Positions 23,307 to 36,270 of a DNA stretch of 64,000 nucleotides are shown here, in pieces. The notes below the pieces were generated by a model. That model did not search any database. It saw only the letters and a list, made by a program, of their open reading frames with translations, and was not told the DNA's origin. The stretch is from Dichetophora obliterata (Eukaryota > Arthropoda > Insecta > Diptera > Sciomyzidae), in the NCBI GenBank assembly GCA_963920525.1, contig OY986438.1, forward strand, positions 48,764,288 to 48,828,287. The letters run 5' to 3'. Made by a program: the position numbers and the translations under genes. How positions within the stretch are numbered: the stretch's first letter is position 1; each line of letters begins with the position of its first letter.

Positions 23307-25969
23307 AAAGTTAATTATTGGAGAAGTTATTTGATAACTTTTTTGAATGGAATGTTGTCGTGGTTTTCATTCTATTTGGGCTTGATCTTAATTGTTGACA
23401 GAAATATTGAAATGTTATGACAGACTTGTTGATACATGAAAAGAAAAATAGTTTTTAGAACGTGTAGCAGAACATCCATCTCTCTTCTTATGGCGAGAAT
23501 CAATTCGCACGGGTGAAAAAGTTTATATGACGTTTGTATGAAGGTTAACATTTTAATTTACTATTATAAAAATATCAACAAAGGTATTAAATATTCCTTT
23601 TTTAACACATTTTAGTATGTAAAATTTAATATTTATGATTCATTTCTGAACTCATTTATGAGCAAAAAATGGTTCGTTAATGAGATAATGTTCCTACTGA
23701 TATGATAAAAAATTATTAGTTTTTGAACTCATTTAAGAATGCAAAAAAAAAGAAACATTTATGATTAATTTCTGAACTCATTTATGAATAAAAATTGTTC
23801 ATTTACGAGAAATTTTTAGCTCTTAAATTGATTCTTTTTCGATTCAAAATAAGTTTTTTATGAATTTTGCAAAATAAGTACAGTTTTATTTATGGGAAAA
23901 GTTTTTACAAATTTATTCTTCTATCAAGCACTTTTCTATCCCAAAAAAATTCTATCCCAAAAGGTTCGCAAAACTTTCACCTTACGCAATACCTTCGCTT
24001 ATGGTTCAGTGGGTAGCCATGCTATATCTGAAATATTTTCCTTCTAGCAAAACTTAACTTTTTTGTGAATTCAGTTGGTAGCATTTGAAGACAGAATTTT
24101 TAACCCTTCGATCTTGACAGTGCAAAAATTATGAATTTGAAAAGTCCTTATAAAAAAATTAAAAGCTGTCCCCGAAATTTTTTTGTGGGTGAGCGCCTGC
24201 ATTAATTATACCCATTAAGATTGGTTTCGTATTTGATATCATCTGGAGAAAAAATTTTTTCGTTCATATTATTCAGAAGTTACCATCACGTTTCCGACTT
24301 GGCGAAATATGAACCATCTTGAATAAAAATTTGAATAAAATTTTTGCTTAAATGTTGCTAATTTTCTTCAAGGACGCACGTGATGTAAAGCATCAGGCTA
24401 AAAATGGTCTGTGGCTTGTTGGTATAGCAATTTTATTTTTATTAAAACTGATAGCTTTTAATATGATTTCCTCAACTTCCTCCTTAAAAGTTCCTTAATA
24501 TTCTAAAATAAAAAATTCTTAGAAGCGGTTGACCAACAACATATTTTTTCTTATTTACAATGACACTTAAACCCAATTTTATTGCAGCTTAAGTGCCAGT
24601 CCAACATGACACAACTATAACCTCAACATGATTAAATTTTCTTGTTTCCAACTGCTGTATAACGGTCCTTCACTTGGTGCTCCAATAAATGCACGAGCCA
24701 ATAGCGCTCGATGGTTCCTGTTGTGTTTTTTTTATTATGATTGATTTCCATTACATTGTGCTTAAAATATCGCCCGAAGCGTGTTGTTGCGTCCTTCGAA
24801 TCCAAGTCGCGGTTTGTGTAAAGAAACTTTCCATCCTTGCTGTTAGAAGTTGTAATTTCTTTTCTTCTCCTTCCTATTTCCGGCGAAGAACTGCGGAAAC
24901 ATAATCGGAATTTAAATTTTTCCGTTTAAGTTTTCTTATTTCTTGTTATTACTGTTATTCACTCGCTCGTTCGTGATTGTAATAGAAAACATCTGTTGAA
25001 AAGTTGAGCCCACGCCTACGTGTACACATTCATCTTAAGTGGGCTGTGTTGGTTGGGTGGTAGTCCTGGTGTGGACATCTAGAACATGGAATAGAAAAGA
25101 CATTGCTTACCCGGCAACAAACGATTGAATGTGTGAGCATTTTTTTTACTCTACACTATTCCAAGTGTTTGTTTGTGTCCGTGTATGTGTGTAGGTGTTG
25201 TGCAACAATCGCTGCGGGGCCTAGTTGCAGTCCTGATTGATGACAGTAATTGACTTTTAGTGCGCGTCCATGTTCATGTCTGCTTGGCTGACTCTATTCA
25301 TACGAGAGTTTGTTGGCTTGAATCGCTTGGCTTGTCTATTGATTACCAACACTTTTTCCTATCTCTGCGATGAATATTCTGATGCTGGCCATTTCTATTA
25401 GAATCAATTGTTTGATTGACATTCCGAAAGACAGTAAATATTTCTTACTCTTAGAAGCATCGATGGATGAATCGATGTGTGTGATGTATAGTGTGTGTAT
25501 ATAAATTAATTTATTTGCCATTGATTTTTTTTTCCTGTTAATATTTTTCTAACCTACTTTCATGGCACTAATCTAGAAGCTTGTGCTGGTGGAACCAAGC
25601 GATTTCATCATATTTCTCTGCCCATAACTATTGTCGAAATATTCAACAGGTGCTGAATGTGTGTGATAAGTTTTCAACCAAGCATAAATACCCTTGTGTG
25701 TGGCCTAGGCGGCTTATAGTAGATTCGATTAAGAAAACAAAAATAACAGAAAAGATTTTGAGTCCTTTTTCACATTGTATTAATTTTCTTGCCATTTACT
25801 TTATCCTCTAATGCGTTTATTCCCAATTATATTACAGTTCAGCAACCAATAAAATAAATAACTTAGTTCAACGGATTGTGGTAGAGGAGACAAAAAAAAA
25901 AAATTAAACTTGTGCGAGAGTTGCATACATAAATTTAAGGAATAAATATATAGACCGAATTGTTTTCAT
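23307..25969. other. no recognised gene; local direct repeats
   Basis: ATTTCTGAACTCATTTATGA occurs twice (about 23641 and 23770), part of a ~127-bp direct repeat at 23625-23870. From 24550 to 25800 the sequence is of higher complexity and less repeat-like, with TG-rich tracts; it may be unique host intron or intergenic DNA. No exon is recognised. Confidence 0.45.
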
Positions 25970-27085
25970 GGAAAATGGCTTTTTTGTTTACGGCATACGT
26001 TTGCATGCGTTCATATCATTTATCCTAGTCTGGTTGAGACACCTCAAAAACACAGTTTTTGAACTGATCCACGGCTTCTTCTGGCGTCGAAAATCGTTGC
26101 CAAGCAGTTCTTCCTTGGGGGAAAAAAAAGTAATTGAGTCCCAAATCAGGACTGTATAATGGATAAGGATGATGAACCATTAATTGGGGTGATTACGATT
26201 TCCGTGTCCCCTTGATTTGAGTATTCAGTTTTGAAGTACTCTTTGAGAAAATAAGATTCGCCGAAGGATTTATCGATATATCGATTAACTATCGACATAT
26301 CGATTTTTCAAATGTTTACTCAACGGAACCAATATTTAAATTCGGTTATAGCTTTGCTAATATTTGTCTGATCTTTGATTGATTTAGGTGTCATTCGAAA
26401 GATATTTAAAATGTTTTTAATATGGAATGAAAAAATATGGTTCTGCTTTTTACAAAATGTACTTTTTCTGTAAAAGGAGCCAGATAGGCTTTTATCAAAG
26501 GTTGTTTGTTGTATTCTGAAGTACATATTGATATTTTTCCTAATTTTTATAAAAAAATGGCTCTGCCTTTTACATTTTGCACAATTATTTGTTTTTTTTT
26601 AATGATACCCAAATTATCCCGATCGGTCAAATACTAGCATAGATATAGTCGAATTTACATTAAGACTTCTTTTAATAAATTTTTTTGAAAAAGCGATAAC
26701 TCTATAACTAATTTATGTATCGATAAATCCTAAGGTGAATCTTATTTTCTCAATGAGTTCTTCAAAACTGCAAATTAAGATTTTGGGGCCACGGGAATAT
26801 CGTAATCGTGCCCATTAATTCGATGTTTGAAGTGCTCAAAAAGTCTTTGTTTGAGCTGATGTGTGAGAGCTCACATTGTCTTGAATCATAAAAATTAATC
26901 CTTGGGGTTTGTTTGTTGTTCTTATATCACGGAACGCTTTTGGCAAACAAAAGGTTTTGTACCATTTCGAATTGACCGTTCTACGTATCTCAAGTGGTAC
27001 CGTGGCCACATGACCACTTTTTTTGAGGAAACAGGCTAACATGTGCTTCGGGCTCGAACTACTTTTGTTGTACATATTTGGTTAA
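25970..27085 (-). pseudogene. DD34D mariner transposase, split by an insertion
   Basis: Cut-and-paste transposase remnant on the minus strand. The central part (27085-26821) reads SSSPKHMLACF, GHVATVPLE, RRTVNSKWY, then QDNVSSHTS with the second catalytic Asp. After a frameshift it gives FLSTSNIELM at the insertion point. The C-terminal part (26185-25970) resumes with LMVHHPYPLYSPDL, FSTPEEAVDQFKN, VFEVSQ and YERMQ. The position of the third catalytic Asp (normally APNDFFLF) reads GLNYFFF, so that Asp is lost. Two stops lie near the end. The N-terminal helix-turn-helix half and TIRs are missing. The family resemblance is to DD34D mariners of insects. Confidence 0.82.
26186..26813. mobile_element. 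628-bp TIR element inserted in the mariner gene
   Basis: The ends are long inverted repeats of about 120 bp: GGGGTGATTACGAT at the left, and GGGCACGATTACGAT reading inward from the right; both continue through CAGTTTTGAAG and GAGAAAATAAGATTC to GGATTTATCGATA. A 7-bp duplication ATTAATT flanks it (26179-26185 and 26814-26820), and removing the insert rejoins the mariner reading at IELM. The interior has no clear ORF. Superfamily unassigned. Confidence 0.82.
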
Positions 27086-27359
27086 TTTTGAAAGATCCAT
27101 ACAGTTTACTTTCAGGCTCTTAAGCATATACGCATAAGTGATATACATTTCTTAAGGACAGCAATACTCATTTGAAATTATTGTAGTAACAAAAATTACA
27201 TGGATTAAATTTTTCATTTTTCTTTTTTTGAATTAATGAACATTGAAAAATAAAACAGAAATAAAATAAAAAAAATCTGCTTTAAGCATTATTGGACAGT
27301 TTGTAGCATTTCACTTGTACGACTTGTTTAATTTCATACTTTTTCGTTCGTCAGTAGGA
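27086..27359. other. AT-rich spacer, no recognised feature
   Basis: Nothing coding or repetitive was recognised between the two transposase remnants. The remaining mariner 5' half would be expected here but is not readable. Confidence 0.5.
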
Positions 27360-27900
27360 TAAGGATAAGGTTAAATTAATCCAATTCCATTTTGATGGAG
27401 TCAATAACAGAATTTTTGCTATCGAACTGTTTTCCATTTTTGAATACTTTACTAGAAAGCCAACCCCACACATTTCCAACGTTAAGGACAGGTGAATAAG
27501 GGGGCCATTCCAAGACCTAACATTTGGATCTTGAATCCAGGTTTTAACATGTCTTACCGTGTGAATTAGGGCATTGTCATGTGGTTATGTAAAATCAAGT
27601 GTCCATTCGTTGAATTCCCTAATTATGAAACTGTGGGAACGCCACTTCCAGTATACTTTTGTGTGTTTGTGCAATATTTTTTGCATTTTCGAAAACCAGG
27701 TCAATCGTTCCATACAAGGAAATGTCTCGCTATACCATTACACCACCCTCTCTGCAATGATGTCTACATACAAATCGTTCTTCTTTTCTTAAATCATGAA
27801 AATATTAATTGTAGCCATCAAGGCCGTCTAAATTTGTTTTTTTTTTATCCGAGAAAACAACTATTCTCTACTGCGTACTCCAGGATATTGAACGTTTAGC
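27360..27900 (-). pseudogene. Tc1-like transposase remnant
   Basis: Minus-strand pieces in order: VVFSDKKK (~27870, first catalytic Asp), NLDGLDGYN and YFHDLRKEE (~27800), REGGVMVWRDISLYGTIDLV (~27740), then HDNALIHTVRHVKTWIQDPN (~27540, second Asp) and LEWPPYSPVLNVGNVWGWL (~27480). In Tc1 elements the last motif is SPDLNPIENVWG; here the catalytic Glu position reads Gly. Several frameshifts are present. It lies downstream, in the same orientation, of the mariner remnant but is a separate family. Confidence 0.78.
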
Positions 27901-28006
27901 AAATTATAGACGAAAATGCTCACATTGTTATTATTTTTTTCTGTAAGTGTTTAGATGACTTAATGACTCTACGCACTATTGAAAGGCTAGTTTCAACTCC
28001 CATTTC

Positions 28007-29985
28007 ATACCCAAAAAAAAGCTTCGTACTATGTACAAACCAAGTATTATATTCTGCAAAGCTGTTTGTTCTTTTCAGCCTACGAACGACTTTGTGAATA
28101 ATACAATTGACCGTTTGTACATTGTACAAAGAAAACAAACGCATTCGTATCATCTAAAAGAAAAAAATTACTAAATATTACGAATGCCTTTGTACAATAT
28201 AACAATGCGTTTGTAGAATTTACGAATCCGTTTGTACATTGCACGAACGTATTCGTAATATTAACAAATTTTCATTTGTTCACAGAACAATTAAGTTCAT
28301 GCAATATACAGACGCGTTCGTAAATATGAAACGAATTCATTCTTATATTGTTTAAAAGTATTCGTAATATTTAATAATTTTCTTTGGTAGATGAAACGAC
28401 GGTAGATGCGTTTGTAAGATATATAATTTTTGACTTTACTCGTTTAGTATTGCGAAAAAGTGCAGTTTATTTTAATGACGAAAAGTTAACTGATCAGTGT
28501 TTAAAATTAAGCAGTGTTAATGATGAACAATTGCAACTTAAAATCCATATAAAGGAGTTTAATTTTATGAAAAAAATATAAAAAATATAAGGGAGGTAAA
28601 TCGGTATTCAAATATTCATGCTAATCGGATAAGCGGTATAGAAGTTTTCGCAGAATTTTTAAGGATTCGTACTACAGCGCACTCTAGTGTTCAAGATGGA
28701 TCAAAAAAGATAGCACCATAGTACTCATTGTACCAGAAAACTCCCGATTGCAGCACAACCAATCGGGTCCAATTGTAAATCCAAACCTTCCAGGGACCAA
28801 CCCAAACACACCAGCCATTTAGGAGGAGTTCAGAGACATACTCCTGGGTTACACTCGTCAAGACTTGACGGTCAAGTCTTACCTTTGTGGATAAAAGACA
28901 CGGATATCAAACGTGAGAGAAGTGGAAGTTACAAATTGAATGACCAAAAATTTATGTCAAGTCTCGATAAGTGTAAGCCAGGAGATACAGACGAATTATA
29001 TATATAGAGATTAGCCTTTGATTGCCACATCTCTCTTAAAAAGAGAATATTTAAACGTTGTTTGATATTTCCTGTTGAAACTCTTATGGTCTATTAATCC
29101 TAACATAATTTTTTAAAGTTTCAAACATATCCACTCATTCTTTTTCTTGGCTTGTGACAAACTTTACAAAGTTGTGTGGGCGACTTTAAAAATTTGTATC
29201 CTTTTTCCCCATTGAACAAGTCTTGAAAAACCTGTTTCTTATTTAAAAGAAAAAAAAATACCAAAAGAGAAGAAAAATAACAAATATCTGCGAAAACAGT
29301 AAATTATTTATAATATTTATCATTAATAAATTTACACATATATTAATTGAGAAGTTTTTAAAATATAATTTAAATATTTATTCGCTATGCAGTCATGCTG
29401 CGCTTCCGATATTAATTGCCACTGCTTTTGGTTCTGTTTGATTTTTGATTTCTTCAAAGTGTTGCTTCTTGGCGTCTAGATTTAAATAAAATCAGAAAAT
29501 GGAATTACTAGTGCTACATAAAAAAATTAATAAATATCCGAATTTGATTACCTTTAATAATTTTAACTCAGATGTGCACGGCAGGATTTGGCGATTCGCC
29601 TGGCAGTTGTTAGAATTGGTTATTTATAAACTGCCACATTCGGTGCGCGGCCTAGGCTACTAAAACTGGAAAGGTATTGTGAGCAATCGTCAGCAAAAAT
29701 GCACCTGTAGGTATCCTTTTCTTTTAGCGAATGAACCACTGCTGGCACTACTTTGTATATTACCAAACAATGTTCGTTCATATCACAACTATAATATATT
29801 ATAGATTTTTACAAACGAGCGTTTGTAGAATGTACAAAGTTACGAATTTAAAAATTTTTGTCACGCGGCCAACACTACAAGCGTTTGTACTTTGTACAAA
29901 ACATTTGTACATTCTACGAAAAGACTCTGCTTGTATTTCTACAAAGATTTTATTCGTAATTTAATCCTAAATATTTTTTGGGTGC
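28007..29985. mobile_element. candidate element with ACGAAT/TTTGTAC subterminal clusters
   Basis: Dense copies of ACGAATGCGTTTGTACA-like motifs occur at the left (28020-28380) and in both orientations at the right (29805-29965). The outermost bases form a weak inverted pair, ACCCAAAAAA (left) and TTTTTTGGGT (right). Such clusters are typical transposase-binding subterminal repeats. An internal 65-codon frame at 28384-28581 has no recognisable motif. Target duplication not found. Confidence 0.4.
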
Positions 29986-30939
29986 AGCCTTGATTTTTGC
30001 TGCAGACTTCAATTTTAGCTTTTTTTTAGCTTCTCTTAAATTTTCACTTTTATTTATTTTTAACGAAGCATATGTCCTTAAGCTAATGACTCACAGTGTA
30101 TACTGGAAGAAGTTATGTCCAGAAATACCTTAATCTAAAAGTATGTCACTGATGATCAAGCATCATCAGTTCGCACACAGCATCAATGTTTTGTAGCACA
30201 ACAACAGTGAACAGTGGCAGTGAGCGAAGAACGGCACTCCTTTAATTTTTTGTACCACCGATGTACAGAGGTTTTGATGGTTTCAAAAGTAAAATTGAGT
30301 TCATCGATGCACTCTAATTGAGATCGCACGAAAATGTTCTTATGTTAATTTAATTTTTTTGCTAAAATACCATTTTAAAAGCACTGTAAACCACACAATA
30401 AGCGCACGCACACCAAAACATTGTGAGTACGTATAAGTTAAAAAATGTGAAACGTGCCAATGGAAACGTCAGTTTGCGACATTAACGACATTAGCGTTAC
30501 CAGAATCCGAAATATATGTAGCAGCGTTCTTAAATATAGCTAAATATAAAATGTCCTAACATACAAAGTAAGAAAACTATTTAATATATTCCTTTGAAAT
30601 AGTTGTTCTGTTTACAAACCAATAGTAAAATTATATGGGAAATATTTTTGTAGAATATTTTAACGCTCTAGCTGGATTTTCAATGGGTCTTCAAGGCCTT
30701 AATTAAATAAAGTTAAAATACCTTTTAAACGTTATCGTACAGGGTTAACCTTCATCTGCTCCTTGTGTCAAAAACGACACAAGGTCTTTTTAATTTTTTT
30801 TTTCGAAAACCATCAATAAAATAACTAAAAATATGTTTTACTTTATTTCTTTCGTTATTTTACATATAAAAACGGTTTCACGTTGAAAGAAATTGTATTT
30901 TTTAAACAATACCCAGCACATCATATCTCGGTAGGAAAA
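29986..30939. other. no recognised gene
   Basis: Contains TTAACCTTCATC (~30747) followed by a CTTGTGTC..GACACAAG hairpin that resembles one end of a TTAA MITE, but the other end was not found. Otherwise nothing is recognised. Confidence 0.4.
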
Positions 30940-31750
30940 TTTATCGATAGTCTGACGAAATCGTTACGATGTCTTAACATACAAATACGCGATATAGTCC
31001 CGATAGTACATTTAGCAATAGCATTTCGATATCATAACGGTATCTATATAACAAATTTCTTGACTTGATAGTATAATTACGAGAGCATTTCGATATCGTA
31101 ACGTTATCTATAGTAAAAAATACTAGATATCATCACGATATTATAACAACGATAGCATTGCGACATAGTAACGATATCTATAATAAAAACGTACCCGATA
31201 TCATCGCCATAGTATAAATACGATTGCACTACGATATTGCAACAATACCTAGATTAAAAAAAGGCTCGATATAATTTCGCTGGTACCGATATTTGGATAA
31301 AATAAACGTCACTAGGACTAACCTATTTATAATGAAAAAAATTTATAATGACTAACCAAGAAAAAAGTTTTCAAAATTTTTATATGAAAAAATTTTAAGA
31401 GTTTTCAAGTAATTTCGTATGGATCAGAAATCTCGTAAAATAAAATACTTTTCTTAATTCTTATATGAAAAATTCTAAGCCTTTTCATATAATTTTGGAT
31501 GGATCCGATATCTCGTGGCCGTTTCAAGCTCGTTTACGAGTCGAGATATAGGTATTCAGTTTTTAATTTCTTTGTAAACATTTTTTTGAAAACATTTTTA
31601 AAAATATATAATTTATTTAAAGTTAGCTGTTAATATTACATGTTTTACAGCAAAAAATTTTTTCTGATCTATAAAATAAAAAAATTTTATAAAAAAATTA
31701 CATTTAGAACTATTGCTATCGAACTATATGTTGAAACAGCAAAAAAAAAA

Positions 31751-31870
31751 TTGGTCTCGGTTGGGGTTTGAACCCACGACCGAAAGCTAGCTTTCATTCT
31801 TAATTGCGATGGTCGAATGGATAAGCTGATGGACTTACACGCATGCGGTCGAGGTTCAAGTCTGCAGATG
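31751..31870. repeat. two tRNA-like box B motifs in opposite orientation
   Basis: The minus strand has GGGTTCAAACCCC (31764-31776) preceded by a stem GAAAGCTAGCTTTC. The plus strand has box A-like TGGTCGAATGG (31810-31820) and box B-like GAGGTTCAAGTC (31851-31862). Neither folds as a complete tRNA. Confidence 0.4.
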
Positions 31871-32126
31871 GTTATTATTTGCAGTATCGTTTCGATATCA
31901 AGGATTAATACGCTTTCGATATCGTTAATGATATGTCCATTTTTATGCTTTTTTTCGCTATTATAACGATATCGTCTCGTGAAGTGCTAACGATAGAAGT
32001 TATCACCTTTACGATATCATCTCGATATCGAAACGAAATTGAAATTTCGAAATCGTTTCGATATCGCAATTAATATGTTTTCGATATCGTTTACGATATG
32101 CCGATTTGTATCGAAAACAGGGCTCT

Positions 32127-32768
32127 CATCACGATTGACGGGAATAGTTTGATGATATCAATTCAAGATACTGTCACATCACGTAACTTTTAATTTTATG
32201 CATCGTCTAAACGATATCGTTTTGCTTGCTTCATGTAAGGTAAACAACTGCCAAATGATATCGTCGAAACGATTTCTTGGCGCTATAGCTATTTTGGTAT
32301 CTTCTGGCTATTTTTCTGGTTTTAAATAATCATAAAAATAATTTTGAAATGTTTTGGGCGCTTTTTTGTAAAAGTGGTCCATAGTTTATTGATGTAATGT
32401 AGTTCCTGCACTGTGTTTGCGACGTAATTGTTGGCCAGCTGTGGATGTTTATAAATAAAGTGTAGTAATATTTCTATTCACTTAGGTGTCGCTTCCCAAT
32501 AATATATTTTCAAAATAACTAATTAAATATTCTTAACTCTAATTAAATTTTCAGTTTTGAAGCAAACAAATCCAAAAACAAATTAAAAATAAAAGTAAAT
32601 GTCACTTCTGGCACTTAATATATGTTTTGCAGTGAGTTTCAAACTTTAGTAAACTTAACGACAGACGGGACGATAGCGATGGACTTGTATGAAGCAAACT
32701 AAAAATGATATCGTCGGATAGTATCGTTCAAACTATAGTCGTTTTAAAAGTTACGTGATGAGAACCCA
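32127..32768. mobile_element. nested TIR unit
   Basis: The left end GGGCTCTCATCACG and right end CGTGATGAGAACCC are inverted. Further inside, ATCACGTAACTTTTAA occurs at the left and TTAAAAGTTACGTGAT at the right, followed by a GCTTGCTTCATG / ATGAAGCAAAC pair. It splits the CGATATCG block. No exact target duplication was found. Confidence 0.55.
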
Positions 32769-32942
32769 GGACTTTTTCGTTATCATCTCTTGTTTCATTA
32801 TCGATAGAAATTATCACCATTACATCATCTTGATATCGAAACGATATGCCCTTGCTCGTGCTAAGTATGTTGAAGACTTTCCAAGCTGGTGTTACGTACG
32901 ATTTGTACGAAGAAATATTAAAAAAAAGAAAACGTATCTATA

Positions 32943-33030
32943 TATATAAAAATGGATGTATGTATGTGGGTATGTGGGTATGTGGGTATGTGGGTATGTG
33001 GGTGGGTATGTGGGTGGGTATGTGGCTATA
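32943..33030 (+). repeat. GTATGTGG microsatellite
   Basis: Runs of GTATGTGG and GTGGGTATGTGG near the 5' end of the Helitron-like element. Open frames across it on either strand are repeat artefacts. Confidence 0.9.
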
Positions 33031-33404
33031 TCACGTATAGACTCCAAAACCGCTGAACCGATCTTTATGAAATTTTCAGGGAAAATAAAGCCACATCTTG
33101 AGAGTGTTCCTGTGAGGTTTCGTAACGATTGGAGAAGGGGGCGTGGTACCTCCCATACAAGCCAAATTTGCTCCATCGATCACAAAAAAAAAAAAGAAGA
33201 AAAATATCTCACGGTTTCAATCGTAAAAAACTAAGATTTGGTGATTTTGTTCAGATGGTTACTGTCGGTAACTGTACAAAAAATGGGCGTGGTCTTTATA
33301 TAAATACGCCCACTTTTTCGAAATCATGGCAATTCCGGAGTTCTGCACATTTTTACAGTGAAACTTGCTGTTTAGGTGCTCCAAGAGATGAACACAATTT
33401 ATAA

Positions 33405-34240
33405 ATGTTTTCACGCCCACTTTTAACGCCCACAAATCAATATCTATATATATATAAAGCAAAACGATGTGTGTCTGGCTGTGTGATGTCTATAGACTCC
33501 AAAACTACTGAACCGATTGACCTGAAATTTTGGCAGTCGATTTGTTTCAGGTACGAGATGGTTGAGGAAAAAAATTTGCCACACCCCCCTTTTACCGCCC
33601 CCAAATCAATAAAAATGTTATATTTCAGTCGGCTTGGGTCGTATATGGCTAAAATTTTGTAATTTAGTATGTACGGTTACTGTCGACAACTGTCCTTAAA
33701 ATGGGTTTCCACGCCCCCTTTTACCGCCCACAAATAAATGAAAATGGTTTATTTCAGACGGTTTTGGTCGTATAAGACTTAAATTTGGTACTTTGGTTTG
33801 TGAAGTTACTGACAGTAACTGTACGAAAAATTGGTTTCCACGCCCCCTTTTGCGCCCACAAATCAGTGAAAATGCTATATTTCATGCAGTTTTGGCCGTA
33901 TGAGACTAACATATGATACTTAAGTTTGTATGGTTACTTTCGGAAATTGTACTAAAAAAGGGCGTCATCGCTATATAGCCACACCCACTTTTTAAGAAAC
34001 CATCAAAATTGACTACTGGGTCGATTGAGCTAAAATGTTGGCTTAGTTTGTACGGTAACTGTTAGCAACTGTACTAAAAATTGGTCTCCACGCCCCCCTT
34101 TTACCGCCCACAAACCAATGAAAACGTTTTATTTCAACGGTTTGGGTCGTATTAGACAAAAATTTTGTAATTCAGTACATATGGTTACTCTCGGCAAGTG
34201 CACTTAAAATTGGCCTGCCCTACTTTAGTTAAACTCACTT
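33405..34240 (+). repeat. diverged ~125-240 bp repeats in the Helitron-like element
   Basis: CACGCCC.CTTTTA.CGCCCAC followed by AAAATG.TATATTTCA and GGTTTTGGTCGTAT recurs at about 33412, 33590, 33712, 33840 and 34090, each followed by GTTACTGTC..AACTGTAC. Spacing varies. Confidence 0.7.
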
Positions 34241-35319
34241 TTCGGGGAGTTAGCGTCCAGTGAAGTAAAGTGCGCCAGGCTTAACCTAAATTGAGCTGAA
34301 ATTTGGGCAGTCGATTTGTTTCGATTACGAGATGGCTCAAGGGAAATATTTTACCGCACCCCTTTTTACCGCTTTCGAAACAACAAAAAAGCTATATTTC
34401 GCACGGTTTTGATCGTATTAGACTAAAATGTGGTTATTTAGTGTACATGGCTACTTTCGGCAGCTATACTGAAAATGGTGAATATATTTGATATTTATTG
34501 ACATTTTCTTGTATGGCAGTAAGGCGGTCTGTGGCAGAACAACGTTTGCCGAGGAGATAGATTGTTCCTGTGAGGTTTGGTAACGTTCGGACGAGGGGGC
34601 GTGGTTCCTCCCATACAAGCCAAATTTGCGCTATCAACCACAAACCAATTAAGGGATATATATCAGACGGTTTCGATCGTAAAAATTAAGATATTATCAT
34701 TTTGTTCAGATGGTAACTGTCAGTAACTGTACAAAAATAACTTTTTCGTCGCAATATATATACGCCCACTTTTTCGAAATCATGGCGATTCCGGAGTTCT
34801 ACTCATTTTTTTACTGAAACTTGCTGTGTACGTGCTCCACGAGGCAGTCACGATACATAAATGTTTTCACGCCCACTTTTAGCGCCCACAAATCAATATC
34901 TTGACATATAAAAATGAATCGTGATTTGTTCGGATGCTTAAAACTTGAAAACGACTAGACCAAATAGGATACTTCCTTCTACTGGTTTGTTCGTAACTGC
35001 TACGCAAAGGTTTAGGAAAAAAGTAATGCCTCACCCCTTTTATCGCCCACAAATCAATAAAAATTCTATATTTAAGAAGGTTTTGGTCGTATTAAATTAA
35101 AATTTGGTAAATAAGTTCTTCTGATGACTGTCACTAACTTTAATAAAAACGGGCGTTGTCACACTTCATCTACGCCTACTTTTGGAAATATCACAATACT
35201 CCGAAACTATTGGTCCGATTGAGCTCATATTTTGTAAGTGGCTTTGCTTTGAGTACGAGATGGTTTAAGAAGAAATGCCACACCTTCTTTTACCTCCCAT
35301 TAATATAAAAACAATTTGT

Positions 35320-36270
35320 GTTATCGAATAGCGTTATGGGTTGCACAGCTTAGAAATTCGGTATTCGACCACAATTTAGACGTACCGTTTCAGTGATGAA
35401 ATTTTATGGGAGTTGGACAAGGGGAGGGGCACCTCTCATACAACCCAAATTGGTGATATCGAATAGCTTTGAATTTATAGGAATTCAGCTTTGGAATTCA
35501 GTTTTTGACCTCAATTTACACATGCAGTTTCAATGATTTTTTTTTATGGGCGTTGGACAGGGAGGCCTGACATCTCCCTTACATCCCAAATTTGCAATAT
35601 CGAATTGCTTTGAAGTTATAGGTTGACAGCGTAAGAAATCGGTATTCGACCTAAATTTATACATGCACTTTCATTTCTTACATTTTATGGGCGTAGGGAA
35701 AAGGGGAGTGACACTTCCCATACAACCCAACTTTGTGCTATCAAATAGCTTTGGAGTTATAGGTCGCACAGCATCGGAATTCAGTATTTGACCAAAATTT
35801 ACGCATGCAGATTTACTGATAAAATTTTTAGAGTTTGTCGGGGGGCGTGGCACCTCCAACTTAACCCAAATTTGCGATATCGAATAGCTTTGGAGTTATA
35901 GGTCAGCCTCGGAATTCAGTATTCGACCTCAATTTACACATGCAGTTTCATTGGTAAAATTTTATGGGCGTAGGGAAAAGGGGAGTGGCACCTCCCATAC
36001 AACCCAAATTTGTGTTATCGAATATATTTGGAGTTATATGTCGCACAGTTTTGGTATTCGGTATTCGACCTCCATGTACACATGCAGTTAAATTGATTAC
36101 ATTCTATGAGGGGTGATCAAGAGGGCGTGGCACTTCCTATACAACCCAAAATTGTTATATCGAATAGCTTTGTGGATATAGGTCGCACAGTCTCGGAATT
36201 CAGTATTTGACCCCAATTTAGACATGCTGTTTAACTGATAACATTTTATGGGCGTTTGAATAGGGAGAGT
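35320..36270 (+). repeat. ~140-bp tandem array, seven units
   Basis: ATCGAATAGCTTTGGAGTTA-type unit starts occur at about 35324, 35458, 35598, 35741, 35880, 36018 and 36159. Each unit contains GGTATTCGACC..AATTTA.ACATGCAG, TTTTATGGGCGT and GGCACCTCCCATACAACCC. Units diverge by eye at many positions. The array ends 25 bp before the CTAG terminus. Confidence 0.88.

Larger units (their letters stand above)
30940..32870. repeat. CGATATCG-motif repeat block
   Basis: Left part (30940-31290): about four to five degenerate ~80-bp units carrying CATTTCGATATCGTAACG and ATATCTATAATAAAAA. Right part (31880-32110 and 32770-32860): palindromic CGATATCG and TTTCGATATCG repeats. The centre holds inverted tRNA-like sequences (31751-31870). 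The right part is interrupted by a TIR unit at about 32127-32768. The block may be one element with subterminal palindrome clusters. Confidence 0.55.

Noticed and set aside
29395..29600. Possible minus-strand two-exon gene (AAG|GTAATC donor near 29554, TCTAG|ACGCC acceptor near 29480)
   Set aside because: Splice-like signals are present and KKQHFEEIKNQTEPKAVAIN reads well, but the upstream exon hits a stop in the joined frame and no family is recognised.
32892..33234. Open frames across the GTATGTGG microsatellite on both strands
   Set aside because: Products of periodic repeats, inside a Helitron-like non-coding element.
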